DNA from: Clostridiaceae bacterium BL-3
Lineage (GTDB): Bacteria; Bacillota; Clostridia; Clostridiales; Clostridiaceae
NCBI GenBank assembly: GCA_902809985.1
Contig: CADDXC010000001.1
Location: 1,550,001 to 1,614,000 of the forward strand
Direction: 5' to 3'
Length of the DNA: 64,000 bases
The position numbers were made by a program, and so were the translations under genes. The notes beneath the pieces were generated by a model. The model searched no databases and was not told the DNA's origin. It saw only the letters and a list, made by a program, of their open reading frames with translations. Positions within the stretch are counted from its first letter, which is position 1, and every line of letters begins with the position of its first letter. Shown here piece after piece: positions 46,946 to 56,700 of this stretch.

Positions 46946-46957
46946 ATCTACAATCTG

Positions 46958-46986
46958 ATAATACTACATAAACTTTAATTAATCAA
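46958..46986 (-). promoter_or_regulatory. Sigma-A promoter of the T-box / mccA transcript
   Basis: On the minus strand TTGATT (46981-46986), 17 bases, TATTAT (46958-46963). Confidence 0.65.
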
Positions 46987-47010
46987 GTATAATTTTACAT
47001 ATAAAATTTA

Positions 47011-47046
47011 AAAAAGTTACTTCTGCTCAAAATAGATAGAAGCAAC
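47011..47046 (-). terminator. Intrinsic terminator after luxS
   Basis: GTTGCTTCT and AGAAGTAAC arms on the minus strand (47016-47046) followed by TTTTTT. Confidence 0.75.
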
Positions 47047-47066
47047 CTTTTATAAATTGTATTGTA

Positions 47067-47546
47067 TTATTCAGGATAATTCAACCTCTCATCCGAGATG
47101 TCTGTCAAGACCTCTTTGAGAAATTTATCTGCCCAGTACTTCGCCATAGGAAGATTCATATCCAAATAATTTCCGCAGTCTTTTGGAGCAGCACCGGGTA
47201 TGTCACCTTCAAAATTCAAGATAAATTTATACATTTCCACCAGCAAATCCACGATATCCTTTGACTCATAGTCTCCATACAAAATCAGATAAAATCCGGT
47301 TCTGCAACCCATGGGTCCAAAATATACGGTTTTACCTCCATAAGTGCTGTGATTTCTCAAAAAAGTTGCTCCCAAATGCTCAATAGTATGAACTTCAGCT
47401 GTATTCATAACAGGTTCGTCATTAGGGCTTGTCATTCTTATATCAAATGTGGTTAGAACTACATCTCCAAATTTATCTTTTCTGGAAACATAAACACCTG
47501 GTATTAATTTTAAATGATTGACAGTGAAACTTGAAATTTTATCCAT
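47067..47546 (-). CDS. luxS: S-ribosylhomocysteine lyase
   Basis: LuxS cleaves S-ribosylhomocysteine to homocysteine and the AI-2 precursor, part of recycling SAM by-products. The metal motif HTIEH and CRTGFYL with the catalytic cysteine are present. The open frame is longer upstream, but ATG 47546, nine bases behind AGGAGG, gives the usual 159-residue protein starting MDKISSF. Homocysteine from LuxS would feed the adjacent MccA-like enzyme. No Pfs nucleosidase gene is seen here. Confidence 0.96.
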   Translation of the reverse strand: MDKISSFTVNHLKLIPGVYVSRKDKFGDVVLTTFDIRMTSPNDEPVMNTAEVHTIEHLGATFLRNHSTYGGKTVYFGPMGCRTGFYLILYGDYESKDIVDLLVEMYKFILNFEGDIPGAAPKDCGNYLDMNLPMAKYWADKFLKEVLTDISDERLNYPE

Positions 47547-47599
47547 GCAATATCGCCTCCTGTAGAACTCATTATACATCATGTTAAACCTGTAATCAA

Positions 47600-47929
47600 T
47601 TATTCAGCTTTGCCCTTTATTCCTCCAAACTTATATCCTATTCCCCTTACAGTTAAAATATATGCAGGCTTTTTGGAATCAGTTTCTATTTTCTGTCTTA
47701 AATTTTTTATATGTGAATCAATGGCTCTGTTGTATCCATCAAAATTTTTCTCCAGCGCAATAGATATAAGTTCCTCCCTTGTAAAAATCTTTTCAGGATG
47801 GTTTACCATAACTGAAAGTATTTTGTATTCTATGGGGGTAAGATTGACTGTTTCCCCTGATTTTTTAACTTCGTAACTTAAATTATCAATTATCAAATCG
47901 CCCTCATTAAAATAATAAGCAAACTCCAT
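47600..47929 (-). CDS. Stand-alone OmpR/PhoB-type DNA-binding domain
   Basis: These 109 residues cover only the C-terminal winged helix of an OmpR-family response regulator (LTPIEYKILSVMVNHPEKIFTREEL, DGYNRAIDSHIKNLRQKI, TVRGIGYKFG). There is no receiver domain and no histidine kinase nearby. It starts six bases after lepB without a clear ribosome site, so translation may be coupled. It could be a truncated regulator or a phosphorylation-independent DNA-binding protein. Confidence 0.8.
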   Translation of the reverse strand: MEFAYYFNEGDLIIDNLSYEVKKSGETVNLTPIEYKILSVMVNHPEKIFTREELISIALEKNFDGYNRAIDSHIKNLRQKIETDSKKPAYILTVRGIGYKFGGIKGKAE

Positions 47930-47935
47930 TTGTAA

Positions 47936-48469
47936 TTATTTAAAGTAGTTTATATTCTTAAAAGGATACACTCTTAAAATTACATGTCCCTTAACATCCT
48001 TTAAATTTACAGGCCCTATTATTCTGCTGTCGGTACTATTTTTCCTATTATCCCCAAGCACAAAAATATAACCTTCGGGCACAACATACTCCGCAACAGC
48101 TGAATTGGCCTCAGTTACAACTTCTTCTGGAAGATAACTTTCAGTGAGAACTTTTCCATTTAAATAAACCTCTCCGGACTTTATCTCAATTTTATCTCCA
48201 GCTATTCCTATAACCCTTTTTATATAGTTGTCCTCATTCTCGTCATGAGAGTTGAAAACGACCACTTCTCCTCTGTTTATATGTCCCGTTTCAGTGCTTA
48301 TCTTTTCCATAAATATAACATCCTTATCATTAAAAGTCGGCTGCATGGAAGATCCTATTACATCAGTCCGGGCAAAAACATAACTTCTGCATACAAGTGC
48401 CAGTCCAATAGCCAGAATAATGTAAAAGGCATATTCCCTGAACTTCTTAAAGAATTCTTTATCTTTCAC
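47936..48469 (-). CDS. lepB: Signal peptidase I
   Basis: This 177-residue type I signal peptidase has one N-terminal membrane anchor (residues about 13-32), the catalytic serine in GSSMQPT, the catalytic lysine in YIKRVIGIAGD, and the C-terminal box VLGDNRKNSTDSR. It removes signal peptides outside the membrane. Confidence 0.95.
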   Translation of the reverse strand: MKDKEFFKKFREYAFYIILAIGLALVCRSYVFARTDVIGSSMQPTFNDKDVIFMEKISTETGHINRGEVVVFNSHDENEDNYIKRVIGIAGDKIEIKSGEVYLNGKVLTESYLPEEVVTEANSAVAEYVVPEGYIFVLGDNRKNSTDSRIIGPVNLKDVKGHVILRVYPFKNINYFK

Positions 48470-48586
48470 GATATCACACCCCTTTACCTATTATCATTAT
48501 AGCAAAAATAACAGTTTTCAGACAAATTTGAAAATCTGCAGAGTTTTATATTTCAACTCTGAACTTTGATATCTGGATATGACGGC

Positions 48587-49459
48587 CTATTTCAAAGCCG
48601 GCTCTACATGTATAATTGCATATTTTATCTGAAATTCACTGCTCAGCATATTTTCTATTTTTTCCGTAATACCATGACTTTCCAGTACGGTCAATTTAGA
48701 GCTGACACTTATTATAATATCAAGTAAAATATTATTTCCATGTACCCTAGCCTTTACATCCTTGACGCTGTCTACGCCTTCAATTTGATTTATTTTTCCA
48801 ATTATTTTGTCCAGCTGCCTGCTGTCAAAACCATCAGTTAAACTTTGGGCGGACTCCTTGAAGATCCCTATACCTGTTTTTATTATAAGTATTCCCACTA
48901 TTACCGCCGCCAGTGGATCTATCCAGGGAAGACCAAACTGCGAAGCTATAATTCCACAGGCGGCCCCAAAACTGACCCAAGCATCTGAAAGATTGTCTTT
49001 TGCAGCAGCCATAAGTGCCAGGCTCTTGATTTTAACTGCCACTTTCCTGTTATACCTGTACACTGCATATACCAGTACAGTACATATAATGGAAACTACT
49101 GCAGACATCATATCCGGTGCTTTGGTCTTAAAAAAAACTGTAGAGTATACTGCATTGTAAAAAACCTCTGCTCCAACGGCTATCATTATCAAAGAGGCCA
49201 CCAGGGTAGATACCGTCTGTGCCCTCAAATGTCCATAGGCATGGTCCTCATCGGCAGGTTTCCTCGATATTTTAAGCCCTATAACAATGGCAAGGGAGGC
49301 TATGATATCCGTGGAATTATTAATGCCGTCTGCAAAAAGAACCTTGGAATTAAAAAAATATCCTATACCGAGTTTAAATAAAGATAAAAACACATATACT
49401 ACCACATTTACCTTAGTTCTCTTTTCTGCAATTTTAAGATTTTTATAATCCTCTTCCAT
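48587..49459 (-). CDS. Cation diffusion facilitator (CDF) transporter
   Basis: This 290-residue metal/proton antiporter has about six membrane segments with metal-site aspartates in LFADGINNSTDIIAS and AAKDNLSDAWVS, followed by a C-terminal cytoplasmic domain (about 205-290). Probable substrates are Zn, Mn, Fe or Co; the sequence does not decide. Confidence 0.92.
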   Translation of the reverse strand: MEEDYKNLKIAEKRTKVNVVVYVFLSLFKLGIGYFFNSKVLFADGINNSTDIIASLAIVIGLKISRKPADEDHAYGHLRAQTVSTLVASLIMIAVGAEVFYNAVYSTVFFKTKAPDMMSAVVSIICTVLVYAVYRYNRKVAVKIKSLALMAAAKDNLSDAWVSFGAACGIIASQFGLPWIDPLAAVIVGILIIKTGIGIFKESAQSLTDGFDSRQLDKIIGKINQIEGVDSVKDVKARVHGNNILLDIIISVSSKLTVLESHGITEKIENMLSSEFQIKYAIIHVEPALK

Positions 49460-49485
49460 CTATTTTCTCCTATAAAGTATAAAAT

Positions 49486-50418
49486 CTATACCTTTAAATC
49501 ATTTTTCGACTCCACTGCTTTTATTATATTTAAAAGTGTCCTGTTTACCGGAGTGTCTATTCCATATTTTCCTCCCAGTCTGCATACGGTTCCCGCAAAC
49601 ATATCAACTTCAGTCTTTCTTCCATATTCAATATCCTGACACATTGAAGTATTGCTGTGAGGAGGCATGGTGGCAAGTACTTCATTCCATTTTTCAATAT
49701 CCTGTCCACTCAAATTTATGCCCATTTTCTGAGACAATCTTACCACTTCCCACATAGCTGACTCCATCAATTCTTTCGCTTCACCTACAGATTGAAATAC
49801 TCCATAATTTCCCCCTATAACTGCTGAAGCCTGATTTATTCCTACATTGATCATAAATTTATACCACAGGGAATGAATCATATCCTTTGGAATGCTGTAA
49901 GGTATATCTGCCCTGTCAAAAAGTTCTTTTACAATCTGTACTTTTTCTGAGTAAGTACTATTTGTTTTTTCACCAAAAGCTATATTTCCATAACTGGAAA
50001 AAGAGATGACATTTCCTCTGCGGTTTCCGTCAATGGCAATACAGAGAGAATAGAGCATCTTATTCATTCCATATCTTTTTCCTATTATCTCTTCACTGGT
50101 AATTCCATTCATGAGAGATATTATAATTGTATTTTCCCCAACTTGATTTTTCATATCCTCCACAGCCTGGGAAAGTTGATTTGCTTTCACGGAAACAATA
50201 ATCAAATCTGCAGGTTCAGTTTTCTCTTCTGGTGCTACATATTTAAAATCATATCTTTTACCATTTATTATAAATCCATGTTTTCTATATCTTTCAGCTC
50301 TTTCACCGCCTGCTATAACTTTCAATCCCCCAGGATTCAGATCGTACAACTTGCTAACATAGGCACAGCCAATAGCTCCCATCCCTATAGCAGATATATT
50401 CTTTATACTTTTCACCAT
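49486..50418 (-). CDS. Ketopantoate reductase family protein (PanE-like, second copy)
   Basis: This 310-residue protein has the Rossmann motif GMGAIGC, LWYKFMINVGINQASA with the catalytic lysine, and YGRKTEVDMFAGTV with the conserved glutamate. It is only distantly similar to the copy at 24396-25310. One of the two may serve pantothenate synthesis and the other breakdown, or this one may use a different 2-oxoacid. Its neighbours (CDF exporter, sbcC) give no hint. Confidence 0.85.
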   Translation of the reverse strand: MVKSIKNISAIGMGAIGCAYVSKLYDLNPGGLKVIAGGERAERYRKHGFIINGKRYDFKYVAPEEKTEPADLIIVSVKANQLSQAVEDMKNQVGENTIIISLMNGITSEEIIGKRYGMNKMLYSLCIAIDGNRRGNVISFSSYGNIAFGEKTNSTYSEKVQIVKELFDRADIPYSIPKDMIHSLWYKFMINVGINQASAVIGGNYGVFQSVGEAKELMESAMWEVVRLSQKMGINLSGQDIEKWNEVLATMPPHSNTSMCQDIEYGRKTEVDMFAGTVCRLGGKYGIDTPVNRTLLNIIKAVESKNDLKV

Positions 50419-50469
50419 AAACTCCCCCTATCATTATACTGAATACTCTCTGTATTTTAATAAAATGTT

Positions 50470-53400
50470 CTAACCTAATTCAATTTTAGCCTTACTCCCG
50501 CCCATTCCAGATTCAGCTGGAGTAACGATGAGCTTCACCGGCATCCTTTCCTTTATGGATTCTAGATGACTTATTATACCTATTGACAATTTGTCATTAT
50601 GGATCTTTTCCAGTGAATCCATGACTGTTTCAAGTAAATTTTCATCCAGTGTTCCAAAGCCTTCATCTAAAAAAAACAACTCCAGAGGCGCCCTGCCTTT
50701 TAGCTGTATCTGTAATGACAATGCCAGCGCCAGTGCCAATGAGGTCACAAAAGTCTCTCCTCCCGACAAAGTGGACGCATCTCTTTTTTTGCCTCCATTT
50801 TTATAATCCCTTATAAAAAATCTGCCATCTTCATCAACTTCCAACCCATAGTTCCCGCATGTGATTTCCTTTAACTTTTTATCTGCTTCCAGGGATATAT
50901 ATTTCAGTTGATTGCCTGCAACAAATTCCACAAATTTTTTCCCCTTGAATAACTTCTCAAGATCATCCAGGAGCGCCAGTTTATGCTCAACTTTTTCCTT
51001 TTTCTTTAGAACATCTTTTAATTGAAGAAGCTTTGTATTTATTGAATTAACCTCTTCCTGTAACCTTATTTTGCATTCATATAAATTTTTCAACTGACAA
51101 CTTTTTTTGTCTTTAATATTTTGTATCTCAAGCCACTGCTCCTCTGTCAAAGTTTTTCCACCTATCTTCTCACGGAGATTTTCTACGGTACCCTTTAATT
51201 TAACCAGTGAATCCCTGTACTCATGTATTTTTTTATTGAGCTCATTGATCTCAAGTTTATTTATAAAACTCTTCTTGACCTGGTCAGTGTTTTCAAAATG
51301 CTGATCATTTAAAACTCTTTCAAGTTTTTCACTTTCATCTGACTTTCTTTCATTAGAACTTACCAAATTGCTCTGGCATGCTATTATCTTATTTTTATAT
51401 TCATCGTATTTCACCTGTGCCTTTTTACTGTCTCCCTTAACTTTTACATATTCCATTTCTATTTTCTCTATATGTGCTGATACTTGTTTATTGAGATATT
51501 CAAGATCCTCTACTTCTCCCACTCTATTTTTTATACTTCTTTTCTTTTCAAGCATATTTTTATTTTTTTCCCTAAATTCAGTTTGCCTCTCATTCAATTT
51601 TCCCTTCAAACTTGCAATTTCGCTGCTGAGTGTTTCTCCCTGCAATTGAGCTGCAGTTAAATTGTCCCTGAGTTTTCTTATTTCAATTTCCAGATCAGCT
51701 TTTTTCCTTTCATTTTCATTTATCTCATTTTTTTTGCCTTTAAAATCTACAATCCCCAATTCAGCTTTGAGTGAACATAACTTTTTTTCTTCTATTTTGA
51801 ATTTTTCATCCTCCTCCTTGAGATTCTGTTTTAATTTTTTCATCTGGATTTCATTTTGACTTCGTGCCGCACTAATTTTATTATATTCTATATTCAAAAA
51901 ATTCTTTTCTTCCTTCAAACTCTTGATCTTTTTATCAAGTTCGGACTTTCTGCTGTTAAATAGATAAACTCTGTTTCTCAACTGAGTGAATTCATTTTGA
52001 ATAAACTCAACCGGAGTTGACTTGAAACTTTCTCCCAGCTCATTTAGTTTTTTACCATTTTCTCCTATGATTTTCTGTTCTGATTCAACAACTGTTCGTA
52101 TCTTTATTATCTCCTCATACATATTTTCGAGATCTCGCTGTTTTTCCCCCAAATGTTTTCTCAATTTTTCCACAGAACCTGTATCAATTTCATCCAGAGT
52201 TCTCCCACCACAGTAAACAGAACCGCACACAGGGCATAAATCACCTTCTGACAGCGTATTTCTGAGAATATTTGCCATACTATGTCTTTCACATTTTTTT
52301 ATTTCTTCATCTAATTTGTGGATTCTAAACCTCAGAGCGGATTCTGTACTGGATTTATCTTTTAATTCTTTCTTCAAATTATGTAAAATTTTTTTATTTT
52401 TCTCTATAATATTCTTGTAATCTCCGTATTTATCCCATTTACTTTTTATTTCCACCACCTTTTTCTGAAAATCCAGAAGTGTATTTTCATCTCCCGGACA
52501 ATTTTTCATGAGCTCTTTTAATTGATCTTCAGCTCTATCTATTAACTTTTGCTTCTCATCCATATTCTCCTGCATAGTCTTGCCTTTTTTACGTTCATTT
52601 TCAATATTTGTACTGCTGTCTTTTATATCTTCAAGCAAACTGTTTTTTCGATTCTGTATATTTTCATAATCCTTTAAGACAATAATTCCATCATCTATTT
52701 TCTCTTTATATTCTTCAGAAATTTTAAGGCAGTTCACTAATTCTTCTTTGAATTTTATACTATCCAATAATTTTTCAATATGTTTTCTATTCTCCATTCC
52801 TTCATTATTTTTTGTCTGCAGCTCTCCTTTCAAAAAATCAATATCTTTTCTCAAAGTCATTTCCTGACTCTGAAGCTTCTTTAAAATCACACCTTCAGCT
52901 ATGGCATCCAAAATCTTCTGCTGTTTCACCTTCAATTCTGGCAGCTCCCTGTGCCTTTTCTCTTCAATGACACTCAATCTGGTATCCATTTCATTTTTGT
53001 ACTGTGTCATACTATCCATACTTCCATTTAAGTCCAAAAGTTCTTTTCTTAAAATCTCCACCTGTCTGAGAGTATTTTCGCAGCTGTCCATATAAGGTTT
53101 TACTTTCAATGCACTTTCAGCCAGTGTCACTTTTCTTTCACATTTACCTATATAGCTTTCCATTTTCAGCATGGACTTCTGCTGATTTATTTTTTCATTT
53201 AATTCCATTTGAAGTTTCCAGAGTTCTCCTGCAGTATTAAATTTTTTTTCCACATCATTGTACTCAGTTTCGCACTGGTGATACTGTTTTTTTATTTCCT
53301 CAAGGCTGCTTTCTTTCTCCTTCAGAATTTTTTCATCAATTCCCTCATAGCCAGTAAGCTGTCCCTGGATAAGATTCTCCTTCTCTCTCTCTTTCTTTAC

Positions 53401-53964
53401 TTTTGATCCAAGTTTAAAAGACAGTTCATCTCCGTATTTTTGTAGTCCAAACAATCTCTCAAGCATATTTCTCCTGTCTTTTCCCTCAAGCCTTAAAAAT
53501 TCACTGAACTTTCCCTGAGGAAGCACCACGGTTCTGGTAAAGTCCTCCAGTTTAAGTCCTAGTATTTCCTCGCATTTTTCAGTTACGCTTTTGGCCCCTT
53601 CCTCCAATATTTTTTCTGAACAAGTTGTAATATCCAATATTCTGGCAGATTTACTTCTCACTTTCCCGGTTCTATTTTCTCTCCTAAATTCCCTCTCCAC
53701 TCTGTATATCCTCACTACCCTATCCGATATCTGAAATTCATAGCTCACCATCAAATCTGTGCAGTTCACATTCATAAAATTGGAACTTTTTCTTGCGATC
53801 TCACCGTAAAGTGCCAGGGTAATTCCATCAAGCACCGTGGATTTTCCGCTTCCCGTAGGTCCGAATATGCCGAATATACCTCTGCAGGTCAACTTTTTGA
53901 AATCAATTTCCTGGGTATCCATAAAGCTGTTCAATCCTTTTATTTTAAGCTTAATTGGTTTCAT
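50470..53964 (-). CDS. sbcC: Exonuclease SbcC (SMC-like ATPase subunit)
   Basis: This 1164-residue Rad50-like subunit of SbcCD processes hairpins and DNA ends. It has Walker A GPTGSGKST at the N-terminus, long coiled coils, a central zinc-hook CPVCGSVYCGG, and a C-terminal signature TLSGGETFVTSLALALALS followed by Walker B LELFFLDEGFGTLD. It overlaps the end of sbcD by 14 bases, so the two are coupled. Confidence 0.95.
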   Translation of the reverse strand: MKPIKLKIKGLNSFMDTQEIDFKKLTCRGIFGIFGPTGSGKSTVLDGITLALYGEIARKSSNFMNVNCTDLMVSYEFQISDRVVRIYRVEREFRRENRTGKVRSKSARILDITTCSEKILEEGAKSVTEKCEEILGLKLEDFTRTVVLPQGKFSEFLRLEGKDRRNMLERLFGLQKYGDELSFKLGSKVKKEREKENLIQGQLTGYEGIDEKILKEKESSLEEIKKQYHQCETEYNDVEKKFNTAGELWKLQMELNEKINQQKSMLKMESYIGKCERKVTLAESALKVKPYMDSCENTLRQVEILRKELLDLNGSMDSMTQYKNEMDTRLSVIEEKRHRELPELKVKQQKILDAIAEGVILKKLQSQEMTLRKDIDFLKGELQTKNNEGMENRKHIEKLLDSIKFKEELVNCLKISEEYKEKIDDGIIVLKDYENIQNRKNSLLEDIKDSSTNIENERKKGKTMQENMDEKQKLIDRAEDQLKELMKNCPGDENTLLDFQKKVVEIKSKWDKYGDYKNIIEKNKKILHNLKKELKDKSSTESALRFRIHKLDEEIKKCERHSMANILRNTLSEGDLCPVCGSVYCGGRTLDEIDTGSVEKLRKHLGEKQRDLENMYEEIIKIRTVVESEQKIIGENGKKLNELGESFKSTPVEFIQNEFTQLRNRVYLFNSRKSELDKKIKSLKEEKNFLNIEYNKISAARSQNEIQMKKLKQNLKEEDEKFKIEEKKLCSLKAELGIVDFKGKKNEINENERKKADLEIEIRKLRDNLTAAQLQGETLSSEIASLKGKLNERQTEFREKNKNMLEKKRSIKNRVGEVEDLEYLNKQVSAHIEKIEMEYVKVKGDSKKAQVKYDEYKNKIIACQSNLVSSNERKSDESEKLERVLNDQHFENTDQVKKSFINKLEINELNKKIHEYRDSLVKLKGTVENLREKIGGKTLTEEQWLEIQNIKDKKSCQLKNLYECKIRLQEEVNSINTKLLQLKDVLKKKEKVEHKLALLDDLEKLFKGKKFVEFVAGNQLKYISLEADKKLKEITCGNYGLEVDEDGRFFIRDYKNGGKKRDASTLSGGETFVTSLALALALSLQIQLKGRAPLELFFLDEGFGTLDENLLETVMDSLEKIHNDKLSIGIISHLESIKERMPVKLIVTPAESGMGGSKAKIELG

Positions 53965-55172
53965 TATTTTCCTCCTCCCTAATAATGGACAGCAGCAAGT
54001 CTAATACCTCCGGTTCAGGTTCCACTTTTCTTTCTTTTATATAAAACTCCCTGAATATCTCTTCAAAAGATTTATGTGAAAAACTATTTATATCAAGATC
54101 ACTGCAATTATCATCTGATATTTTAGGAACAATTTCCAATATGTCTTTTTTAGCGGTCTTCATCAATTTTATTTCATCTTCCCCTATATATCTGTCAGTG
54201 GTTATTTCCATATAGACCCAACAGTCTCTCTCACTATTCTCCCTGCATCTTGAAATGGCCTCCTCTATACTGTTACATTTCCAAACTTCTATGGGTTTAT
54301 ATACCTTAAATTCAACTTCCTTTACACTGCAGTCCTCTCCTGCCTTTGCATCTATTACAAAGCACTTTTTTTTAAAGCCAATTTCTTTTTTGCTGTACTG
54401 AAGGGGAGAACCTGAATACCTTGCCCTTCTTTCCGTTCCAGGCACTATCTGAGGTTTATGGACATGTCCTAGGGCGATATATTGAGCTTTAACAGGAAAG
54501 CAGCTCCCATCTACAATAAAACTTCCTCCAAGTTGGACACTTCTCTCTGATCCAGCCTGAGCACTTCCCATTGCAAACAGATGTGAAACCGCAATATTTA
54601 TAGTATCCTCTCTATAGTTTTTACTCAAATTGTCAAATAAGGTTTTAATTTTATTACCGTAGGACACAACTTTATCCTTTTCCTCTTCCATTTCACTGTA
54701 TAAAACTTCATCTAACCTTTTCTCATTGGGATAAGGCACTGTAACAATTACAGCTCTCTCACCATTTATTTCAACTTCAACAAAACCCTCACCGGAATTT
54801 ACAACCTTATGACTGCCATAATCACCACAAGGTACCACTGACTTTGGCGTACCCACCATTATAATGCCATGGTCTCTTGCCAAAGGACCCGCTGCCACCA
54901 ACCTATCCGGGTTATCATGATTACCCGATATAACCAAAGTTATTCTCTTTCCATTCGAGGACAATTTTTTTTAATGTATCATAGAACATTTTTTCAGCCC
55001 TGGCCGGTGGATTATAACTGTCGTAAATATCCCCAGCAATAATAATTAAATCCACACTATTGTCATTTACTATCTTTACAAAGTCTTCAAGAAAAGCTTC
55101 CTGTTCATCCATACGACTGTGCCCCTCCAAATTTTTGCCCAGATGCCAGTCAGAAGTATGTAAAATTCTCAT
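53951..55172 (-). pseudogene. sbcD: Exonuclease SbcD, interrupted by a frameshift at a poly-A tract
   Basis: SbcD is the Mre11-like nuclease partner of SbcC. The first part (55172-54973) codes MRILHTSDWHLGK and IIAGDIYDS. The remainder is in another frame from about 54964 (ISGNHDNPDR, ALGHVHKPQ), with all metal motifs conserved. The two frames join at a run of eight A on the minus strand (54965-54972); seven A would restore one protein of about 406 residues. This may be a real mutation, slippage-based expression, or a sequencing error. ATG 55172 follows GGAGG. Confidence 0.85.
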
Positions 55173-55250
55173 TGATTTTTCCTCCAAATCAAATAACATC
55201 ATATCTGTATACTGATCATTATAGCATAATGATAGAATAGCTTTAATGTT

Positions 55251-55296
55251 AAAAGTGGCTGTTTCAAAATTCGTCAATTTTGAAACAGCCACTTTT
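55251..55296 (-). terminator. Long symmetric terminator after the LarA-like gene
   Basis: Arms of 21 bases starting AAAAGTGGCTGTTTC (55251-55271 with 55276-55296) pair perfectly around a four-base loop. T-runs on both strands allow it to act both ways. Confidence 0.85.
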
Positions 55297-55337
55297 CAAT
55301 ATCCCATGGAAAATAATTTTTAACAGGATTTAATTTT

Positions 55338-56591
55338 TTAAAACAATCTTAAATTACCGTCTTTGTCAAATACATCTGTAACATCGGTTTCACAAATTTT
55401 ATATTCTGGAGGAACTTCTGGCAGCAGTGCTGAAGATATATATATCTGTGAAAGTTCAAGAGTGCTCTCTATCAGCATAATACGTGCTGTCCTCTCACTT
55501 ACAGCCCGTCCACAAGTTTGTAACCCTATTCTTATTGCCTCCTTATCTGTAGGAGCTACTACTGGAATAAAACATCGTTCCAAAAATCCGGAAGTTATAG
55601 TATTCATATAAGTTTTTTGAATATCTACTTTATCATAAAGTCTTTTTGTAGTCACGTCGGCAATACCCATACCTAGTGCATTTCCTTCAGATTCCTCTGT
55701 CAAATCCAGTATGGCAATTCTACTTGCAGTTCCCTCCTCATCAGGAATGCCATTAATTCTCATACGGCCAATTACATTCGGATCCATTCCCACACCGGAA
55801 ATATTCTTTCCCATTTCTTTAATTACTAGAACATCCAGATTGTTTAATGGCAGCTTAGGCAGCAATTTCTTTGAATACTTTAGAAGTTCTGCATCCCTTT
55901 CAAAAATATTTTCGGCATTCAATACTTCTACAGCCGCTGTCATATCCCTTTTATTTTCAACAATGGCCACTGCAGCCAATAGTGGAACATGTTCTAACAC
56001 CTTTTTGGCCACCTTTGGAATTAGATTTTTAAGTCCACTGGCACCATGCTGATGAACTGCTTCCGCCTGTGCCTGTTTTCCCATTCCAATAACCAACATC
56101 TTTACAACTCCACTTTCATGTTCCCCATGGAAATCAGTATGGGCCTTGACCCTGTTCACTGGAATTATATAGTCCAGATCCAGCACCTTTTTATCCACGT
56201 AAACTGGCTGCTTTCCTATATGGTCGATAGTTGCCACTTCCATATTTGACACTATGGGAACTCCAAGCTCCTTTTCATTGATGCCATAATGATCCAAAAT
56301 GGAACGCTGGCCCTCTGCTGTTGCACCTCCGTGACTGCCCATAGCGGGTAAAACTATTACATCGGCTCCACGTGCCTTTAAGTTAATTATGACCTGTTTG
56401 ATAATCAGTTTAATGTCACGTATACCTCTGCTTCCTGCCAATACACCTACCTTTTTCCCCTTAATGTCTTTTCCTGCAACTTCTCTGTCAATCCCATTTT
56501 GAACTGCTTCAATTATCTCTTTTTCTGACAAACAGCTGCAGCTCTCTTCAGTAATTATTTTATGAATTACCGGCATTTTTATATCAAGCAT
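55338..56591 (-). CDS. LarA-like (lactate racemase, DUF2088) family protein
   Basis: LarA racemises lactate with a nickel-pincer cofactor, and its relatives act on other 2-hydroxy acids. This 417-residue protein shows PAMGSHGGATAEGQRSIL, NRVKAHTDFHG and GMGKQAQAEAVH, typical of the LarA N-domain. No larB, larC or larE gene is in the window. ATG 56591 follows AAGGAGG by six bases and is preferred over an upstream start. It lies 109 bases after a BASS-family transporter, which may import its 2-hydroxyacid substrate. Confidence 0.8.
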   Translation of the reverse strand: MLDIKMPVIHKIITEESCSCLSEKEIIEAVQNGIDREVAGKDIKGKKVGVLAGSRGIRDIKLIIKQVIINLKARGADVIVLPAMGSHGGATAEGQRSILDHYGINEKELGVPIVSNMEVATIDHIGKQPVYVDKKVLDLDYIIPVNRVKAHTDFHGEHESGVVKMLVIGMGKQAQAEAVHQHGASGLKNLIPKVAKKVLEHVPLLAAVAIVENKRDMTAAVEVLNAENIFERDAELLKYSKKLLPKLPLNNLDVLVIKEMGKNISGVGMDPNVIGRMRINGIPDEEGTASRIAILDLTEESEGNALGMGIADVTTKRLYDKVDIQKTYMNTITSGFLERCFIPVVAPTDKEAIRIGLQTCGRAVSERTARIMLIESTLELSQIYISSALLPEVPPEYKICETDVTDVFDKDGNLRLF

Positions 56592-56700
56592 AATAAACCT
56601 CCTTACAAGAATAAATTTCAATTTAAATTACATCACCTGCATAAATTCTTATATAATTTCGCAAAATACCAATATTTCTTTTAATATAACACACATTTTC

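Noticed and set aside
50470-53964. Several 60-125 codon plus-strand frames across sbcC
   Set aside because: All lie antisense to the coiled-coil coding region and show Ser/Phe-rich shadow composition.
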